The position numbers were made by a program, and so were the translations under genes. From NCBI GenBank assembly GCA_050744325.1, contig JBOGHK010000086.1, forward strand, positions 1 to 64,000: 64,000 bases of DNA, given 5' to 3'. The stretch is from DASXTK01 sp050744325 (GTDB lineage: Bacteria > Actinomycetota > Acidimicrobiia > Acidimicrobiales > VFJN01). The notes beneath the pieces are model-generated. The model saw only the letters and a program-made list of their open reading frames with translations, did no database searches and was not told where the DNA came from. Below, one piece after another: positions 1-8,316 of this stretch (position 1 is its first letter; every line of letters starts with the position of its first letter).

Positions 1-96
1 CACCTCGTCGCGTTGGTCCGCGCCGGCGCGAAGTTCGAGAAGGGGAAGCTGGTCGAGCGGCCCGACGAATCAGGAGCTGAGCAGCAAGTCGCCTGA
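1..96 (+). CDS. C-terminal fragment of an unidentified protein, possibly a transposase
   Basis: The first 31 codons are open in frame 1 and end at TGA 94-96. The fragment contains HLVALVRAGAKFEKGK and a polar tail. This loosely resembles the C-terminus of an IS110-type transposase, but it is too short to assign. The gene starts outside the window. It lies next to other mobile-element debris, which is the main reason to suspect a transposase. Confidence 0.35.
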   Translation, partial: HLVALVRAGAKFEKGKLVERPDESGAEQQVA

Positions 97-180
97 CACC
101 CCGATCCACAGGTCTTGACAATTCCTCGGTTGACGAGACGAGGATCGACTCTGACCTGTCGTTGGTGGCGCAGTAACGGT

Positions 181-362
181 TCATGGCGCCGGCTCCGGGC
201 TCTGCAGGCCAACGAGGTACTCGCTCACAAGCGGGTTCCCTCGGAACCAGAGGGGCTGTCAGGTGGGACCACTCGTTGGCGGACAGCGGCTCGTCGAGCC
301 GGAACACCTTCGTATTGGCGTACCTGGGGGTTGCGCCCAGGCGGATCGCACAGGGCAGCGGC
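181..362 (-). pseudogene. Remnant of a small accessory-element gene
   Basis: On the minus strand, directly after the stop of the 363-638 gene, there is a stretch that reads like protein (AIRLGATPRYANTKVFRLD, then NEWSHL). The likely continuation (PLWFRGNPLVSEYLVGLQS) is in another frame and ends at TGA 183-181. No good start codon is visible, and a frameshift near 265 separates the halves. I read it as a decayed fourth gene of the coupled set upstream. The rest of 97-362 shows no other gene; TTGACA at 116-121 could be a -35 element but has no clear -10. Confidence 0.4.
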
Positions 363-638
363 TCAGTCCTCCGGACCCGGGATGTAGATCAGCTCGGTCT
401 CGACGATTTCGCGGGCGGTCTGGTTGGCCCAGGCCACGCGGTCAAGGAAGTCGGCCCAGGTGATCGTGCCGTTGTTCGGGTTGACGCCTTCGAGCATCCC
501 ATCGCGGATGGACTGGTAGTAGGCCGACGCCTCGTCGTCGAGGTCGGCGAAGAAGCCGTCGGGGTCTTCGAGGGCCGCATACCGGTCGGGTAGGTGACGC
601 TGCCAGTGTGCGCGGGCCAGATCTCCCCAATGGCTCAT
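363..638 (-). CDS. Small acidic hypothetical protein of the DUF2637 module
   Basis: The product is a soluble 91-residue protein, acidic and rich in aromatic residues, beginning MSHWGDLARAHWQRHL and ending IPGPED. The start at 638 is supported by AGGAGG nine bases upstream and by a four-base ATGA overlap with the stop of the DUF2637 gene. No domain is recognised. Genes of this size commonly follow DUF2637 genes in actinobacterial integrated elements, so a role in element maintenance or transfer is a guess from context only. Confidence 0.7.
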   Translation of the reverse strand: MSHWGDLARAHWQRHLPDRYAALEDPDGFFADLDDEASAYYQSIRDGMLEGVNPNNGTITWADFLDRVAWANQTAREIVETELIYIPGPED

Positions 639-1441
639 CGTCTCTGCCTCCTGTCGTCGTGGTTGTGGTTGTGGTTGTGGGCTCGGACCCGTACGGCCAG
701 CTCGAAGGCGACGGCGAACGCCAGTGGGGGCCATGCGGCGACCAGCCGTCCGACAGGCGTTGGGGTGGCGGCGGCCACGTTGGCGGCGAGGCTGGCTCCG
801 ATGCCGGCGATGAGGGCGAGCCAGGTAAGCGCGCCCGCTGGTAGTCCGGCGCGGCGCTGCACCAGCATCGACATGGACGCCGCGACCACCAGGCCGTCCA
901 CGGAGATGGGCAGCATCCAGGCCCGCCAGCCTTCACCGGCGAGTTCGGCGAGCACGCGCTGGTGGTCATAGGACGCCACCGCGGCCACCGCAGCGACGGC
1001 CAGGACGGCCAGCGTCGTGATCCGCCGCACCGCCGGGGTCACCGTAGGCGTGTCGACCGGCCGGACGCGAGCTGGGCTCGCAGGCCGACGGGTTGTGTTG
1101 CCAGCGGCGGGTGTCGCCGCTTGGGCACGACCGGTACCACCGCGCCGGTCGGCCGGCGGTGACGCGGCCGTAGCACGGCTGGTGGTCTTGGGGTGTTGGC
1201 TCTGCGGCTTCGCGTCGCGCTCAGGCGGTGTGGCGGTGGTGTCGGAATGAATCGCGGTCTGGACCTCGGTGACGCGCTCGCGACCCCAACGAGGCGACGA
1301 GCCGAAGCGGCGGCCCAGCTCGGCGCCGCTGAGCGGTCGGCCGGCGGCCAGCGATGCCCGGTAGGCGTCTCGGGCGTCAGCCCGCCGCTTGGCCCAGTCC
1401 ACCTGACCATTCGGTGGTGGCATCGTCGTAGCCAGCGTCAT
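635..1441 (-). CDS. DUF2637-family membrane protein (plasmid/AICE type)
   Basis: The 268-residue protein has a basic N-terminal half with an arginine-rich helix (about 14-50, AKRRADARDAYRASL) and a disordered Ala/Pro/Thr region. Four hydrophobic segments follow in the C-terminal half (about 140-255), as in DUF2637 proteins linked to plasmid spread or excision regulation. The tail ends in an HNHNHNHDD run, encoded by a GGTTGT hexamer repeat at 661-680 that could vary in length. The start at 1441 overlaps the preceding stop by ATGA. A start at 1456 is possible but would overlap more. The exact function of the family is not established. Confidence 0.65.
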   Translation of the reverse strand: MTLATTMPPPNGQVDWAKRRADARDAYRASLAAGRPLSGAELGRRFGSSPRWGRERVTEVQTAIHSDTTATPPERDAKPQSQHPKTTSRATAASPPADRRGGTGRAQAATPAAGNTTRRPASPARVRPVDTPTVTPAVRRITTLAVLAVAAVAAVASYDHQRVLAELAGEGWRAWMLPISVDGLVVAASMSMLVQRRAGLPAGALTWLALIAGIGASLAANVAAATPTPVGRLVAAWPPLAFAVAFELAVRVRAHNHNHNHDDRRQRR

Positions 1442-1770
1442 CGCCGCACACCCCATCGCTCGTCGGAGCGGACAAGCGCCGCTTCGTCAGCAGCCCCGGA
1501 CTTGCGCAGTGCCGCCGCTTTGCGTGCGACCTCGGCTCGGTGCTCGTCAACTCCGGTCGGCGGGTCGACTGTCGCGGTCTGCCCGCCGTAGCAGCGGTCG
1601 CCCCGGCTGCACAGGAAGTGGATCAGGTGCTGGCCCAGCTCCACGCGCTGCCGGCCGTCGAACGGGCCGTAGCCATGGGCTTCGCGCCCCTTGGCCGTGT
1701 CGTAGAGCAGCCCGAACGTGAATCGCGGGTCCGGCTCGGTGGTCGTAGAGTCGCTGGTAGTTGCCCTCAT
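1438..1770 (-). CDS. Hypothetical protein, first gene of the DUF2637 module
   Basis: The 110-residue soluble protein has a core reading RFTFGLLYDTAKGREAHGY followed by a region with two cysteines (CSRGDRCYGG) and a charged C-terminal helix. The start at 1770 has AGGAGG five bases upstream. Its stop overlaps the DUF2637 start by ATGA, so the set should be one transcript. I do not recognise a characterised domain. Similar small proteins sit before DUF2637 genes in actinobacterial integrated elements, which suggests an accessory role but no specific function. Confidence 0.65.
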   Translation of the reverse strand: MRATTSDSTTTEPDPRFTFGLLYDTAKGREAHGYGPFDGRQRVELGQHLIHFLCSRGDRCYGGQTATVDPPTGVDEHRAEVARKAAALRKSGAADEAALVRSDERWGVRR

Positions 1771-1798
1771 GGGTCCTCCTGGTAAGGGGTACCAATGA

Positions 1799-2311
1799 GG
1801 AAGCTCCTTTGACCATCAGGACCTCGCTGGCGACCACACCCCGGGCCATGACGGCCCGGGCGGGCGGCCACCCCAGTCGGGGTGGCTGCCCGACGGCACG
1901 GTCCTCGACACCGCCACGATCCAACGGCTGGTCTGTGACTGCGCCATCCACCGGGTCGTGCATCAAGGCCGCTCCAGCATCCTGGACTTCGGGATGAGCA
2001 CCCGCACCGCTCCTGCCAACCTTTACGCCGCGCTGGTCGCACGCGATCAACATTGCCGGTTCCCCGGCTGCGACCGCCCCGCAGAATGGTGCGAAGGCCA
2101 CCACGTGCCCTCGTACCTCGACGGCGGCCCCACCAGCCTCACAACGATGGTCCTGGACTGCTCCCGCCACCACCACCTCGTCCACCAACCCGGCTGGACC
2201 GACAAGCTGTTGCCTGACGGCACCTACATCGTCACCAACCCCCAAGGCCAAACCTTCACCACCTACCCGCCAGGCCGACCACCCGACCTCTTCGAACCAC
2301 CACCGCCGTAG
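1799..2311 (+). pseudogene. Truncated DUF222/HNH endonuclease (REP13E12-like), C-terminal part
   Basis: The frame is open from 1799 and keeps the C-terminal third of a DUF222-HNH protein: DGTVLDTATIQRLVCD, then the zinc/HNH core CRFPGCDRPAEWCEGHHV, then CSRHHHLVHQPGW. Full-length family members are usually 400-500 residues; only about 170 remain and no N-terminal DUF222 region is present. A GTG at 1958 could start a shorter product, but it lies inside the conserved domain. These genes are repeated and mobile in actinobacteria (REP13E12 in mycobacteria). The break next to the DUF2637 module suggests an insertion or deletion junction near 1790. Confidence 0.7.
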
Positions 2312-2398
2312 GAGCCTGTCGGGGCAAGGGCGGTTTTCGGAGCACGGGGTCACGGCGACGTGGTACTGCGACGGGCGGCCAGCCCCTACGCTCAGTCA

Positions 2399-2413
2399 GT
2401 GAACCCAGTTCAC
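2399..2413. promoter_or_regulatory. Candidate operator before the sulfatase gene
   Basis: GTGAAC-CCA-GTTCAC is a perfect 6+6 inverted repeat with a three-base centre, about 52 bases before the sulfatase start. The shape fits a TetR- or GntR-type dimer site. No regulator gene lies next to it, so the binding protein is unknown. Confidence 0.35.
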
Positions 2414-2464
2414 GGCGGGTCTCACCGAGGACGGACGGGTTCAGGTCACGGCACGGAGGGTGGG

Positions 2465-4744
2465 ATGGCGACGGGTCGAGCGTTCGAAGGCGTAGTCGGT
2501 CGCACGTACGAGGACTCGACGGGGTGGTGGCCTCCGCTGCCGGCGGCGCCCGACGGGTCGCCCAACGTGATCGTGGTGCTCCTCGACGACGTCGGCTACG
2601 CGCAGTTCGGTTGCTACGGGTCGGACATCGCCACGCCGTGCTTCGACCGGCTCGCGGCCGACGGACTGCGCTATGCGAACTTCCACACGACCGCGCTCTG
2701 CTCGCCGACCCGGGCCTGCCTGCTGACCGGCCGGAACCATCACTCCAACGGCGTGGCTCGGATCGTCGACCTGGCGGCGGGATTCCCCGGCTACAACGCG
2801 ACGATCCCGAAGGAGAACGGCTTCCTATCCGAGATCCTCCTCGGCGAGGGCTACGCGACTTTCGCCGTCGGGAAATGGCACCTCACGCCCTTGACCGAGA
2901 CGACGATGGGCAGTCCACGCGACCGTTGGCCGCTCAGTCGAGGGTTCGAGCGCTTCTACGGGTTCATGAGCGGCGAGACCGACCAGTACCACCCCGACCT
3001 GGTCTACGACAACCACTCGGTCGCCCCACCCCGAACGCCCGACGAGGGGTACCACCTGACCGAGGACCTCGCCGACCACGCTGTCGAGTTCGTCAAGGAC
3101 CTTCGTGCGGCGTCGCCGTCGAAGCCGTTCTTCCTGTGGTTCACACCTGGTGCCTGCCATGCACCCCACCAGGCCCCAGCGCCGTGCATCGAGGCCTATC
3201 GGGGCCGCTTCGACCACGGCTGGGACCGGTGGCGCGCGGAGGTGTTCGCCCGCCAGGTCGCGTCCGGTCTGCTGCAGCCGGGCACCGAGCTGTCGGAGCG
3301 GCCGTCGTGGGTGCCGGCCTGGGACTCGCTCAGCGCGGACGAGCAGCGGCTGTACGCCCGGATGATGGAGGTCTTCGCTGGGTTCCTCACCCACACCGAC
3401 GCGCAGGTGGCCCGGGTGCTGGACTTCGTCGCCGCGCTCGGCGAGCTGGACGACACCGTGGTCGTGGTGATGAGCGACAACGGTGCATCGGCCGAGGGCG
3501 GCGCGAGAGGTTCGTTCAACGAGCAGTACTTCTTCAACTTCGTGCCCGAGAGCCTGGACGAGAACCTCCGCCGGATCGACGACCTCGGCACGCCCCGGGC
3601 CAACAACCACTATCCCTGGGGATGGGCCTGGGCCGGGAACACACCGCTCAAGCGCTTCAAGCGCGACACCCACGAGGGCGGGGTGGCGGATCCGCTCATC
3701 GTGCACTGGCCGTCGCGCCTGGGCCGGCCGGGCGCCACGCGCCACCAGTACGTCCACGCCATCGACCTGATGCCCACGTTGCTCGACGTGGTCGGGATCG
3801 AGCCGCCCAAGGCCGTCGCCGGCGTCGAGCAGAGCCCCGTCGAGGGCGTCAGCTTCGCCCCGTCGCTCGCCTCGGCCGACGCGCCGAGTGACCACGCCAC
3901 TCAGTACTACGAGATGCTGGGATCGCGGGCCCTCTACCACGACGGCTGGAAGGCGGTGGTGTTCCATCCGACCCGGTTCCTGGCCTACGACGGCAGCGAC
4001 GTCAGCCATCCCTTCGACGACGACGTCTGGGAGCTGTACCACGTCGCCGAGGACTTCTCCGAGGTGCACGACCTCGCCGACTCCCGTCCTGACAAGCTGG
4101 CCGAGCTCAAGGAACGCTGGTGGGAGGAGGCCGAGCAGTACCAGGTGCTCCCGCTCAACAACGAGCCCGGGCGGTTCGCGGACCGGCGTCACCGGCGCGG
4201 CCACTACGAGCTCCACGCGGGCATCGGCCCGATGCCCGAAGCGGTCGCTCCCCACCTGAAGGGCCGGGGCTTCGTGATCTCGGCGGAGCTCGACGTGCCA
4301 GCCACCGGCGAGGTGGAGGGGGTGCTCGTGGCTCATGGCGGTCACGCCGGCGGCTATGCCTTGTACCTCCGGAAGCGTCGCCTGCACTACGTCTACAACT
4401 TCGTCGGCACCGACATCACCACGGTGTCCGCCAGCGTCGAACTACCGGTGGGGCCCGGCGTTGCGCGGGTGACCTTCACGCCGACCGGGCTGTTCGCGGG
4501 CGAGGTGCAGCTCGCCTACGGCGACGTGCCCGTCGGGGAGGGGACGATCGCACGGACGACGCCCTACACCTACGGCACGCACGGGCTCGCCGTCGGCTAT
4601 CAGCCCGGGAGCCCGATCAGCCCCGAGCTGGAGGGCCGTGCCGAGGTCGCCGAGGGGGTCCTCCTCCGCGTGGTCATCGACGTCGAGGGGCGTCCACCGC
4701 GGGATCCGGCCCGTCAGGCCCGCGCCGACCTCGCGACGCAGTGA
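2465..4744 (+). CDS. Arylsulfatase-type sulfatase
   Basis: The 759-residue protein is a formylglycine sulfatase that would hydrolyse sulfate esters. The Asp41-Asp42 metal pair lies in VLLDDVGYAQFG, and the signature Cys79-Ser-Pro-Thr-Arg83 is present, Cys79 being the residue converted to formylglycine. A second metal motif, MSDNGASAEGG, lies near residue 340. About 200 residues beyond the usual sulfatase core form a beta-rich C-terminal region, as in AtsA-like enzymes. There is no signal peptide, so it is probably cytoplasmic. ATG 2465 is preferred because GGAGGGTGGG precedes it; an in-frame ATG-less extension to 2360 looks non-coding. The substrate is not indicated, and no sulfatase-modifying enzyme gene is in the window. 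Confidence 0.9.
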   Translation: MATGRAFEGVVGRTYEDSTGWWPPLPAAPDGSPNVIVVLLDDVGYAQFGCYGSDIATPCFDRLAADGLRYANFHTTALCSPTRACLLTGRNHHSNGVARIVDLAAGFPGYNATIPKENGFLSEILLGEGYATFAVGKWHLTPLTETTMGSPRDRWPLSRGFERFYGFMSGETDQYHPDLVYDNHSVAPPRTPDEGYHLTEDLADHAVEFVKDLRAASPSKPFFLWFTPGACHAPHQAPAPCIEAYRGRFDHGWDRWRAEVFARQVASGLLQPGTELSERPSWVPAWDSLSADEQRLYARMMEVFAGFLTHTDAQVARVLDFVAALGELDDTVVVVMSDNGASAEGGARGSFNEQYFFNFVPESLDENLRRIDDLGTPRANNHYPWGWAWAGNTPLKRFKRDTHEGGVADPLIVHWPSRLGRPGATRHQYVHAIDLMPTLLDVVGIEPPKAVAGVEQSPVEGVSFAPSLASADAPSDHATQYYEMLGSRALYHDGWKAVVFHPTRFLAYDGSDVSHPFDDDVWELYHVAEDFSEVHDLADSRPDKLAELKERWWEEAEQYQVLPLNNEPGRFADRRHRRGHYELHAGIGPMPEAVAPHLKGRGFVISAELDVPATGEVEGVLVAHGGHAGGYALYLRKRRLHYVYNFVGTDITTVSASVELPVGPGVARVTFTPTGLFAGEVQLAYGDVPVGEGTIARTTPYTYGTHGLAVGYQPGSPISPELEGRAEVAEGVLLRVVIDVEGRPPRDPARQARADLATQ

Positions 4745-4834
4745 CCAGCGTTCTAAGCGAGGCACGCACGCCGCACTCCGCACCGAGCCGACGCGAGCAT
4801 GCCGGGCCCTTGGTTCTCCTGGCACGATGGTCTC

Positions 4835-5200
4835 GTGGAGGTGACGAGGGTCGATCGGTGGCTATGGGCGGTGCGGGTGTACAAGACCCGGGCGGCGGCC
4901 ACGACTGCGTGCAGGGGCGGCCATGTCCGGGTCAACGGGTCACCGGCCAAGCCGGCAACGTCCGTCCGGGCCGGTGATCGCGTCGACGCCAACGTCCATG
5001 GCCGGCCCCGGTCGCTGGAGGTGGTCCAGGTCATCGACAAGCGGGTCGGCGCACCCGTGGCCGCCACCTGCCTCGTCGACCACAGCCCGGTGCCCACCCG
5101 TGCCGAAGGTCGCGAGCCTCGCGTCTTCGCCCGGGACGCGGGCGCGGGACGCCCGACCAAGCGCGACCGACGCCGGCTCGACCGTTTCCGTACCCGCTGA
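4835..5200 (+). CDS. S4-domain RNA-binding protein (Hsp15/RqcP-like)
   Basis: The protein of about 121 residues opens with an S4 fold (VDRWLWAVRVYKTRAAATTA, then GGHVRVNGSPAKPATSVRAGD) and ends in a basic Arg/Lys tail. This is the layout of heat-shock protein 15/RqcP-type proteins, which bind 50S subunits carrying stalled peptidyl-tRNA. GTG 4835 is chosen because the S4 fold begins directly after it and a CACGAT hexamer lies six bases upstream, the spacing seen before several likely leaderless genes here. ATG 4799 in the same frame is possible. The gene stands alone and is followed by a short hairpin. Confidence 0.8.
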   Translation: MEVTRVDRWLWAVRVYKTRAAATTACRGGHVRVNGSPAKPATSVRAGDRVDANVHGRPRSLEVVQVIDKRVGAPVAATCLVDHSPVPTRAEGREPRVFARDAGAGRPTKRDRRRLDRFRTR

Positions 5201-5272
5201 CCGCCGGTCAGACCGCGGCGAGATCGCGCACGGGCAGGGACCCGGACCGGCGTCAGTGCTGGGTGTCAACCG

Positions 5273-5289
5273 ATCGGTGGATCACCGAT
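5273..5289. terminator. Short hairpin between convergent genes
   Basis: ATCGGTG-GAT-CACCGAT gives a perfect seven-base-pair stem with a three-base loop between the convergent S4 and methyltransferase genes. There is no T-tract. It could terminate both transcripts. Confidence 0.4.
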
Positions 5290-5294
5290 GACGA

Positions 5295-6155
5295 TCAGGG
5301 CTTGCGGCCGACCCCGACGTGGTAGGGGGGCCGCCAAGCGGTGGACGAGGCCGGATCGGGCTCGGTCGGCTCGCCCCGCCGCCACTGGTGCCACTGGTCG
5401 AGCGGGACCAGGCCCGGCTCGAGCATCTCCATCCCTTCGAAGAACCGGGCGACCTCGGCGTTGGTCCGCAGGACCAGGCTTCCCGGTGTCGTCTGGCGGA
5501 TGTGGGCGGCCAGCCGCGCCATCTCCTCGCCCTGGATGTCCGCGGCGGCGTGGGAGATGACCAGGTAGCTCTGCGACTGCATGGCCTCGACCAGCTCGGC
5601 CACGATGTCCTGGGGACCCTCGTCGTCTTCGAACAGGTGCAGGATCGCCACCAGCACGATGGCGACCGGCTCGCCGAAGTCGAGGGTGGCCGCCGCCTGC
5701 TTCAGGATCGTCGTGGGGTCGCGCAGGTCGGCGTTGACGTACGCGGTGGCGCCTTCCGGCGTGCTCCTCTGCAGCGAGTGGGCGTGTGCGAGGACCAGCG
5801 GATCGTTGTCGACATAGACGATGCGCGCCTCGGGGGCCACCTGCTGGGCGACCGCGGGGACGTTCTCGGCGGTCGGGATGCCGACGCCGATGTCCAGGAA
5901 CTGACGCACCTCGAGCTCGCCCGCGAGGCGGCGGAACGTGTCGTCCAGGAAGGCCCGCTGGGCCCGCAGCCCGACCATGGCCTTGTCCATGCCGCCGATC
6001 TGGGTCGCCACCCGGTCGGCGATGTCGCGGTCGACGGCGAAGTTGTCGTCGCCGCCCATGAGGTAGTCGTAGACCCGCGCGGTCGACGCTTGGGTGCTGA
6101 CGATCGTCACCGGGTCGTCGTTGGGATCGGCGGACGGAGCCGAATCATCAGGCAC
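5295..6155 (-). CDS. SAM-dependent methyltransferase, DUF574 (SAV2177) family
   Basis: The 286-residue protein matches the actinobacterial DUF574/Methyltransf_19 family. An N-terminal STARVYDYLMGGDDNFA motif is diagnostic, followed by LDIGVGIPTAENV (SAM-binding glycine motif I), VYVDNDPLVLAHA (acidic residue at the end of strand beta2) and a DLRDP motif. The C-terminus includes the usual LVPLDQWHQWR region. These proteins are abundant in Streptomyces and relatives, but their substrates are mostly unknown. The first ATG gives the usual family length. The gene stands alone, convergent with the S4 gene and divergent from the aminotransferase. Confidence 0.88.
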   Translation of the reverse strand: MPDDSAPSADPNDDPVTIVSTQASTARVYDYLMGGDDNFAVDRDIADRVATQIGGMDKAMVGLRAQRAFLDDTFRRLAGELEVRQFLDIGVGIPTAENVPAVAQQVAPEARIVYVDNDPLVLAHAHSLQRSTPEGATAYVNADLRDPTTILKQAAATLDFGEPVAIVLVAILHLFEDDEGPQDIVAELVEAMQSQSYLVISHAAADIQGEEMARLAAHIRQTTPGSLVLRTNAEVARFFEGMEMLEPGLVPLDQWHQWRRGEPTEPDPASSTAWRPPYHVGVGRKP

Positions 6156-6294
6156 GGCGGAATCTCCTCCAGGTGCTCCACCACTCTGCCACGAGACGGC
6201 GCAAGTGGGGTGTCCTCATCTCGCGGGTGGCGCTGACCAGCCCACCACGGCCGCCCGTGCCGGCCACACTGAGGCCACGACGATCGGGGACACG

Positions 6295-7638
6295 ATGGAC
6301 GGTTGGACGCGGCGTGACTTCTTGACCAGGGCCGGTGGCGTCGCCGGCGCCCTCGCGGTGACCGCTGGCTGCAGCTCCGAGGGCGACGGCACCGACGGCA
6401 CCGACGGTGACCGCGGCGAGGGAACCTCGGCCGACGACACGAACGCCATGTCGGCGCCCTTCGATCCTGGTGACTGGGGCTCGGTGCGCGACCAGTTCCC
6501 GCTCACTCCCGACCTTCGGCACTTCGCCGCGTTCGTCCTCGCCGCGCATCCCCGTCCGGTGGCCGACGCGATCCAGCGGTATCGGGACGCGCTCTCCGTG
6601 GACACCCATGGAGCCCTGGAGGAGTTCGGCGGGCAGGAGGAGGCCGTCCGCGGGGCTGCGGCCGACTACCTTGGTGTCGACGCCGGTGAGGTCGCGCTCA
6701 CCGACAGCACCACGATGGGGCTCGGGCTGGTCTACGGGGGCCTGCGTCTCGGCGCTGGCGATGAGGTGGTCACCACCGAGCACGACTTCTTCGCCACGCA
6801 CGAATCACTGCGACTGCGAGCGGAGCGTGACGGCACCGTGGTGCGACGTGTCAGTCTGTACGACGACCCGTCGGCGGCGTCGGTCGACGAGATCGTGTCG
6901 CGGTTCGTCGCTGGCATCACGCCCGCCACCCGCGTGGCCGCGGTCACGTGGGTGCACTCGGGCACCGGTGTGAAGCTGCCGATCGCGGCGATGGGGTCGG
7001 CGCTCGCCGGCGTCAACGAAGGGCGTGACGAGCCCGACCGCGTGCTGCTGTGTGTCGACGGGGTGCACGGCTTCGGCCTCGAGCCGGTCGGCGCCCAAGA
7101 CCTGCAGTGCGACTTCCTGGTCAGCGGCACCCACAAATGGCTGTTCGGGCCCCGAGGCACCGGCCTCGTCTGGGGGCGGCCCGCCGCATGGGCTCGCTTC
7201 CAGCCGCTCTTCGCCTCGTTCTCGGTTCCGGCGTCCGACGACGGCGGGCCTGCGCCGGGTCGCTGGGCGACGCCTGGCGGCTACCACAGCTTCGAGCACC
7301 GCTGGGCGGTCGACGAGGCCTTCGCGTTCCACGAGGCGATCGGCAGGAATGCCATCCACGAGCGCACGCAGGCCCAGGCCTCGGCGCTCAAGGCGGGGCT
7401 GGCCGAGATCGACGGGGTCCGGGTCGTGACCCCCTCGGCTCCCGAGCTGTCGGCGGGGATCGTGTGCGTCGACATCGACGGCCAGCAGCCGTCCTCGCTG
7501 ATCGATCCGCTCCTGGAGGGCGCGATCGTGGCCAGCATGACGCCGTACGACGATGCCTACCTGCGGTTCGGGCCCAGCATCGTCACCAGCCCCGAGGATG
7601 TGGACGCGGCCGTGAGCGCCCTGGCCTCACTGGCCTGA
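6295..7638 (+). CDS. Class V PLP-dependent aminotransferase exported as a Tat lipoprotein
   Basis: The 447-residue protein is a fold-type I, class V aminotransferase of the isopenicillin-N-epimerase/desulfurase-like group. The PLP lysine is Lys281 in SGTHKWLFGPRGTG, and the PLP-phosphate aspartate lies in VDGVHGFG. The N-terminus is a twin-arginine signal (TRRDFLTRAGG) followed by a lipobox ending at Cys26 (VTAGC) and an acidic linker rich in Gly and Thr. ATG 6295 is chosen because the signal peptide starts there; the in-frame extension to 6094 overlaps the divergent methyltransferase. Tat export suggests the enzyme is folded with its cofactor before export. The substrate is unknown. Confidence 0.85.
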   Translation: MDGWTRRDFLTRAGGVAGALAVTAGCSSEGDGTDGTDGDRGEGTSADDTNAMSAPFDPGDWGSVRDQFPLTPDLRHFAAFVLAAHPRPVADAIQRYRDALSVDTHGALEEFGGQEEAVRGAAADYLGVDAGEVALTDSTTMGLGLVYGGLRLGAGDEVVTTEHDFFATHESLRLRAERDGTVVRRVSLYDDPSAASVDEIVSRFVAGITPATRVAAVTWVHSGTGVKLPIAAMGSALAGVNEGRDEPDRVLLCVDGVHGFGLEPVGAQDLQCDFLVSGTHKWLFGPRGTGLVWGRPAAWARFQPLFASFSVPASDDGGPAPGRWATPGGYHSFEHRWAVDEAFAFHEAIGRNAIHERTQAQASALKAGLAEIDGVRVVTPSAPELSAGIVCVDIDGQQPSSLIDPLLEGAIVASMTPYDDAYLRFGPSIVTSPEDVDAAVSALASLA

Positions 7639-7658
7639 GAGAGGCCCGTACATGTGGT

Positions 7659-7675
7659 TCACCCTTCGCGGGTGA
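7659..7675. terminator. Short hairpin after the aminotransferase gene
   Basis: TCACCC-TTCGC-GGGTGA forms a six-base-pair stem with a stable-type loop 20 bases past the stop codon. No T-tract follows, so it is a weak terminator candidate. Confidence 0.3.
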
Positions 7676-7744
7676 GGCGGTCGTACCGACCCTGGTGGCT
7701 AGATGGCCCAGAGGCACAGGGGTGCCGTGTCGACAGGAGCCACC

Positions 7745-8161
7745 ATGGTCTTTGCCGAAGTCGGTTTGAGCGACCTGATCTGGACGACGATCTGGGTCTT
7801 CTTCCTGGTCATGTTCATCTGGGTGTTCATCACCGTCGTGGGCGACCTGTTCCGCGACCACACGCTGTCGGGGTGGGCCAAGGCGATCTGGGTGGTGGCG
7901 CTGGTCGCGTTCCCGTTCCTCGGATCGCTCGTCTACCTCATCGCGCGTGGTCAGGGCATGGCCGAACGTCACGCCGAGCGCGAGCGAGTCGCGCGGTCCG
8001 AGCTCGACAGCTACATCCGCTCGACGGCAGCAGCGACGGGCACCGCACCGGTGGACGACCTCACCCGGTTGGCCGAGCTGCGCAGCCGCGGGGTCATCAG
8101 CGACCCGGAGTTCGAGACGATGAAGTCGCGGGTCGTCGGCGGGATGTCACCGGCGTCGTAG
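7745..8161 (+). CDS. Small membrane protein with PLDc_N and SHOCT domains
   Basis: The 138-residue protein has two N-terminal transmembrane helices (about 10-35 and 42-65), the second followed by LVYLIARGQGM as in PLDc_N-type proteins. After a charged stretch comes a C-terminal SHOCT motif (DDLTRLAELRSRGVISDPEFETMKSR split over 105-130). ATG 7745 has AGGAG six bases upstream, so the in-frame extension to 7703 is rejected. SHOCT proteins are common actinobacterial membrane proteins of unknown role, often implicated in oligomerisation. It is monocistronic. Confidence 0.8.
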   Translation: MVFAEVGLSDLIWTTIWVFFLVMFIWVFITVVGDLFRDHTLSGWAKAIWVVALVAFPFLGSLVYLIARGQGMAERHAERERVARSELDSYIRSTAAATGTAPVDDLTRLAELRSRGVISDPEFETMKSRVVGGMSPAS

Positions 8162-8316
8162 CGCCGGGTCGTGGCGGGACGGGTGGCCCCGGCCGCACCG
8201 TTGACGAGTCGTTCACGCGAGGGGCGGATCATTGATGCCTCGTTTACGGCTTCGTCCATAGGTTGAGACGGGGCCGGACGGCCTACGCCAGAGCACGGAT
8301 CCCGGGGGGTGATCTT

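Larger units (their letters stand above)
181..1770 (-). mobile_element. Remnant of an integrated plasmid/AICE-like accessory module
   Basis: Three intact genes and one decayed gene run on the minus strand with ATGA overlaps at 1438-1441 and 635-638. The central gene is a DUF2637 protein, a family typical of actinomycete plasmids and pSAM2-like integrative elements. A possible transposase tail (1-96) lies on one side and a truncated HNH gene (1799-2311) on the other. No integrase, replication protein or attachment site is visible, so this is a fragment rather than a working element. Confidence 0.45.

Noticed and set aside
656..683. GGTTGT hexamer repeat considered as a CRISPR or minisatellite
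   Set aside because: It has only about three copies and simply encodes the His-Asn tail of the DUF2637 protein; no spacers are present.
2825..4387. Long minus-strand reading frame of 520 codons under the sulfatase gene
   Set aside because: It mirrors the codon periodicity of the sulfatase frame, shows no motif, and is a typical antisense artefact of high GC content.
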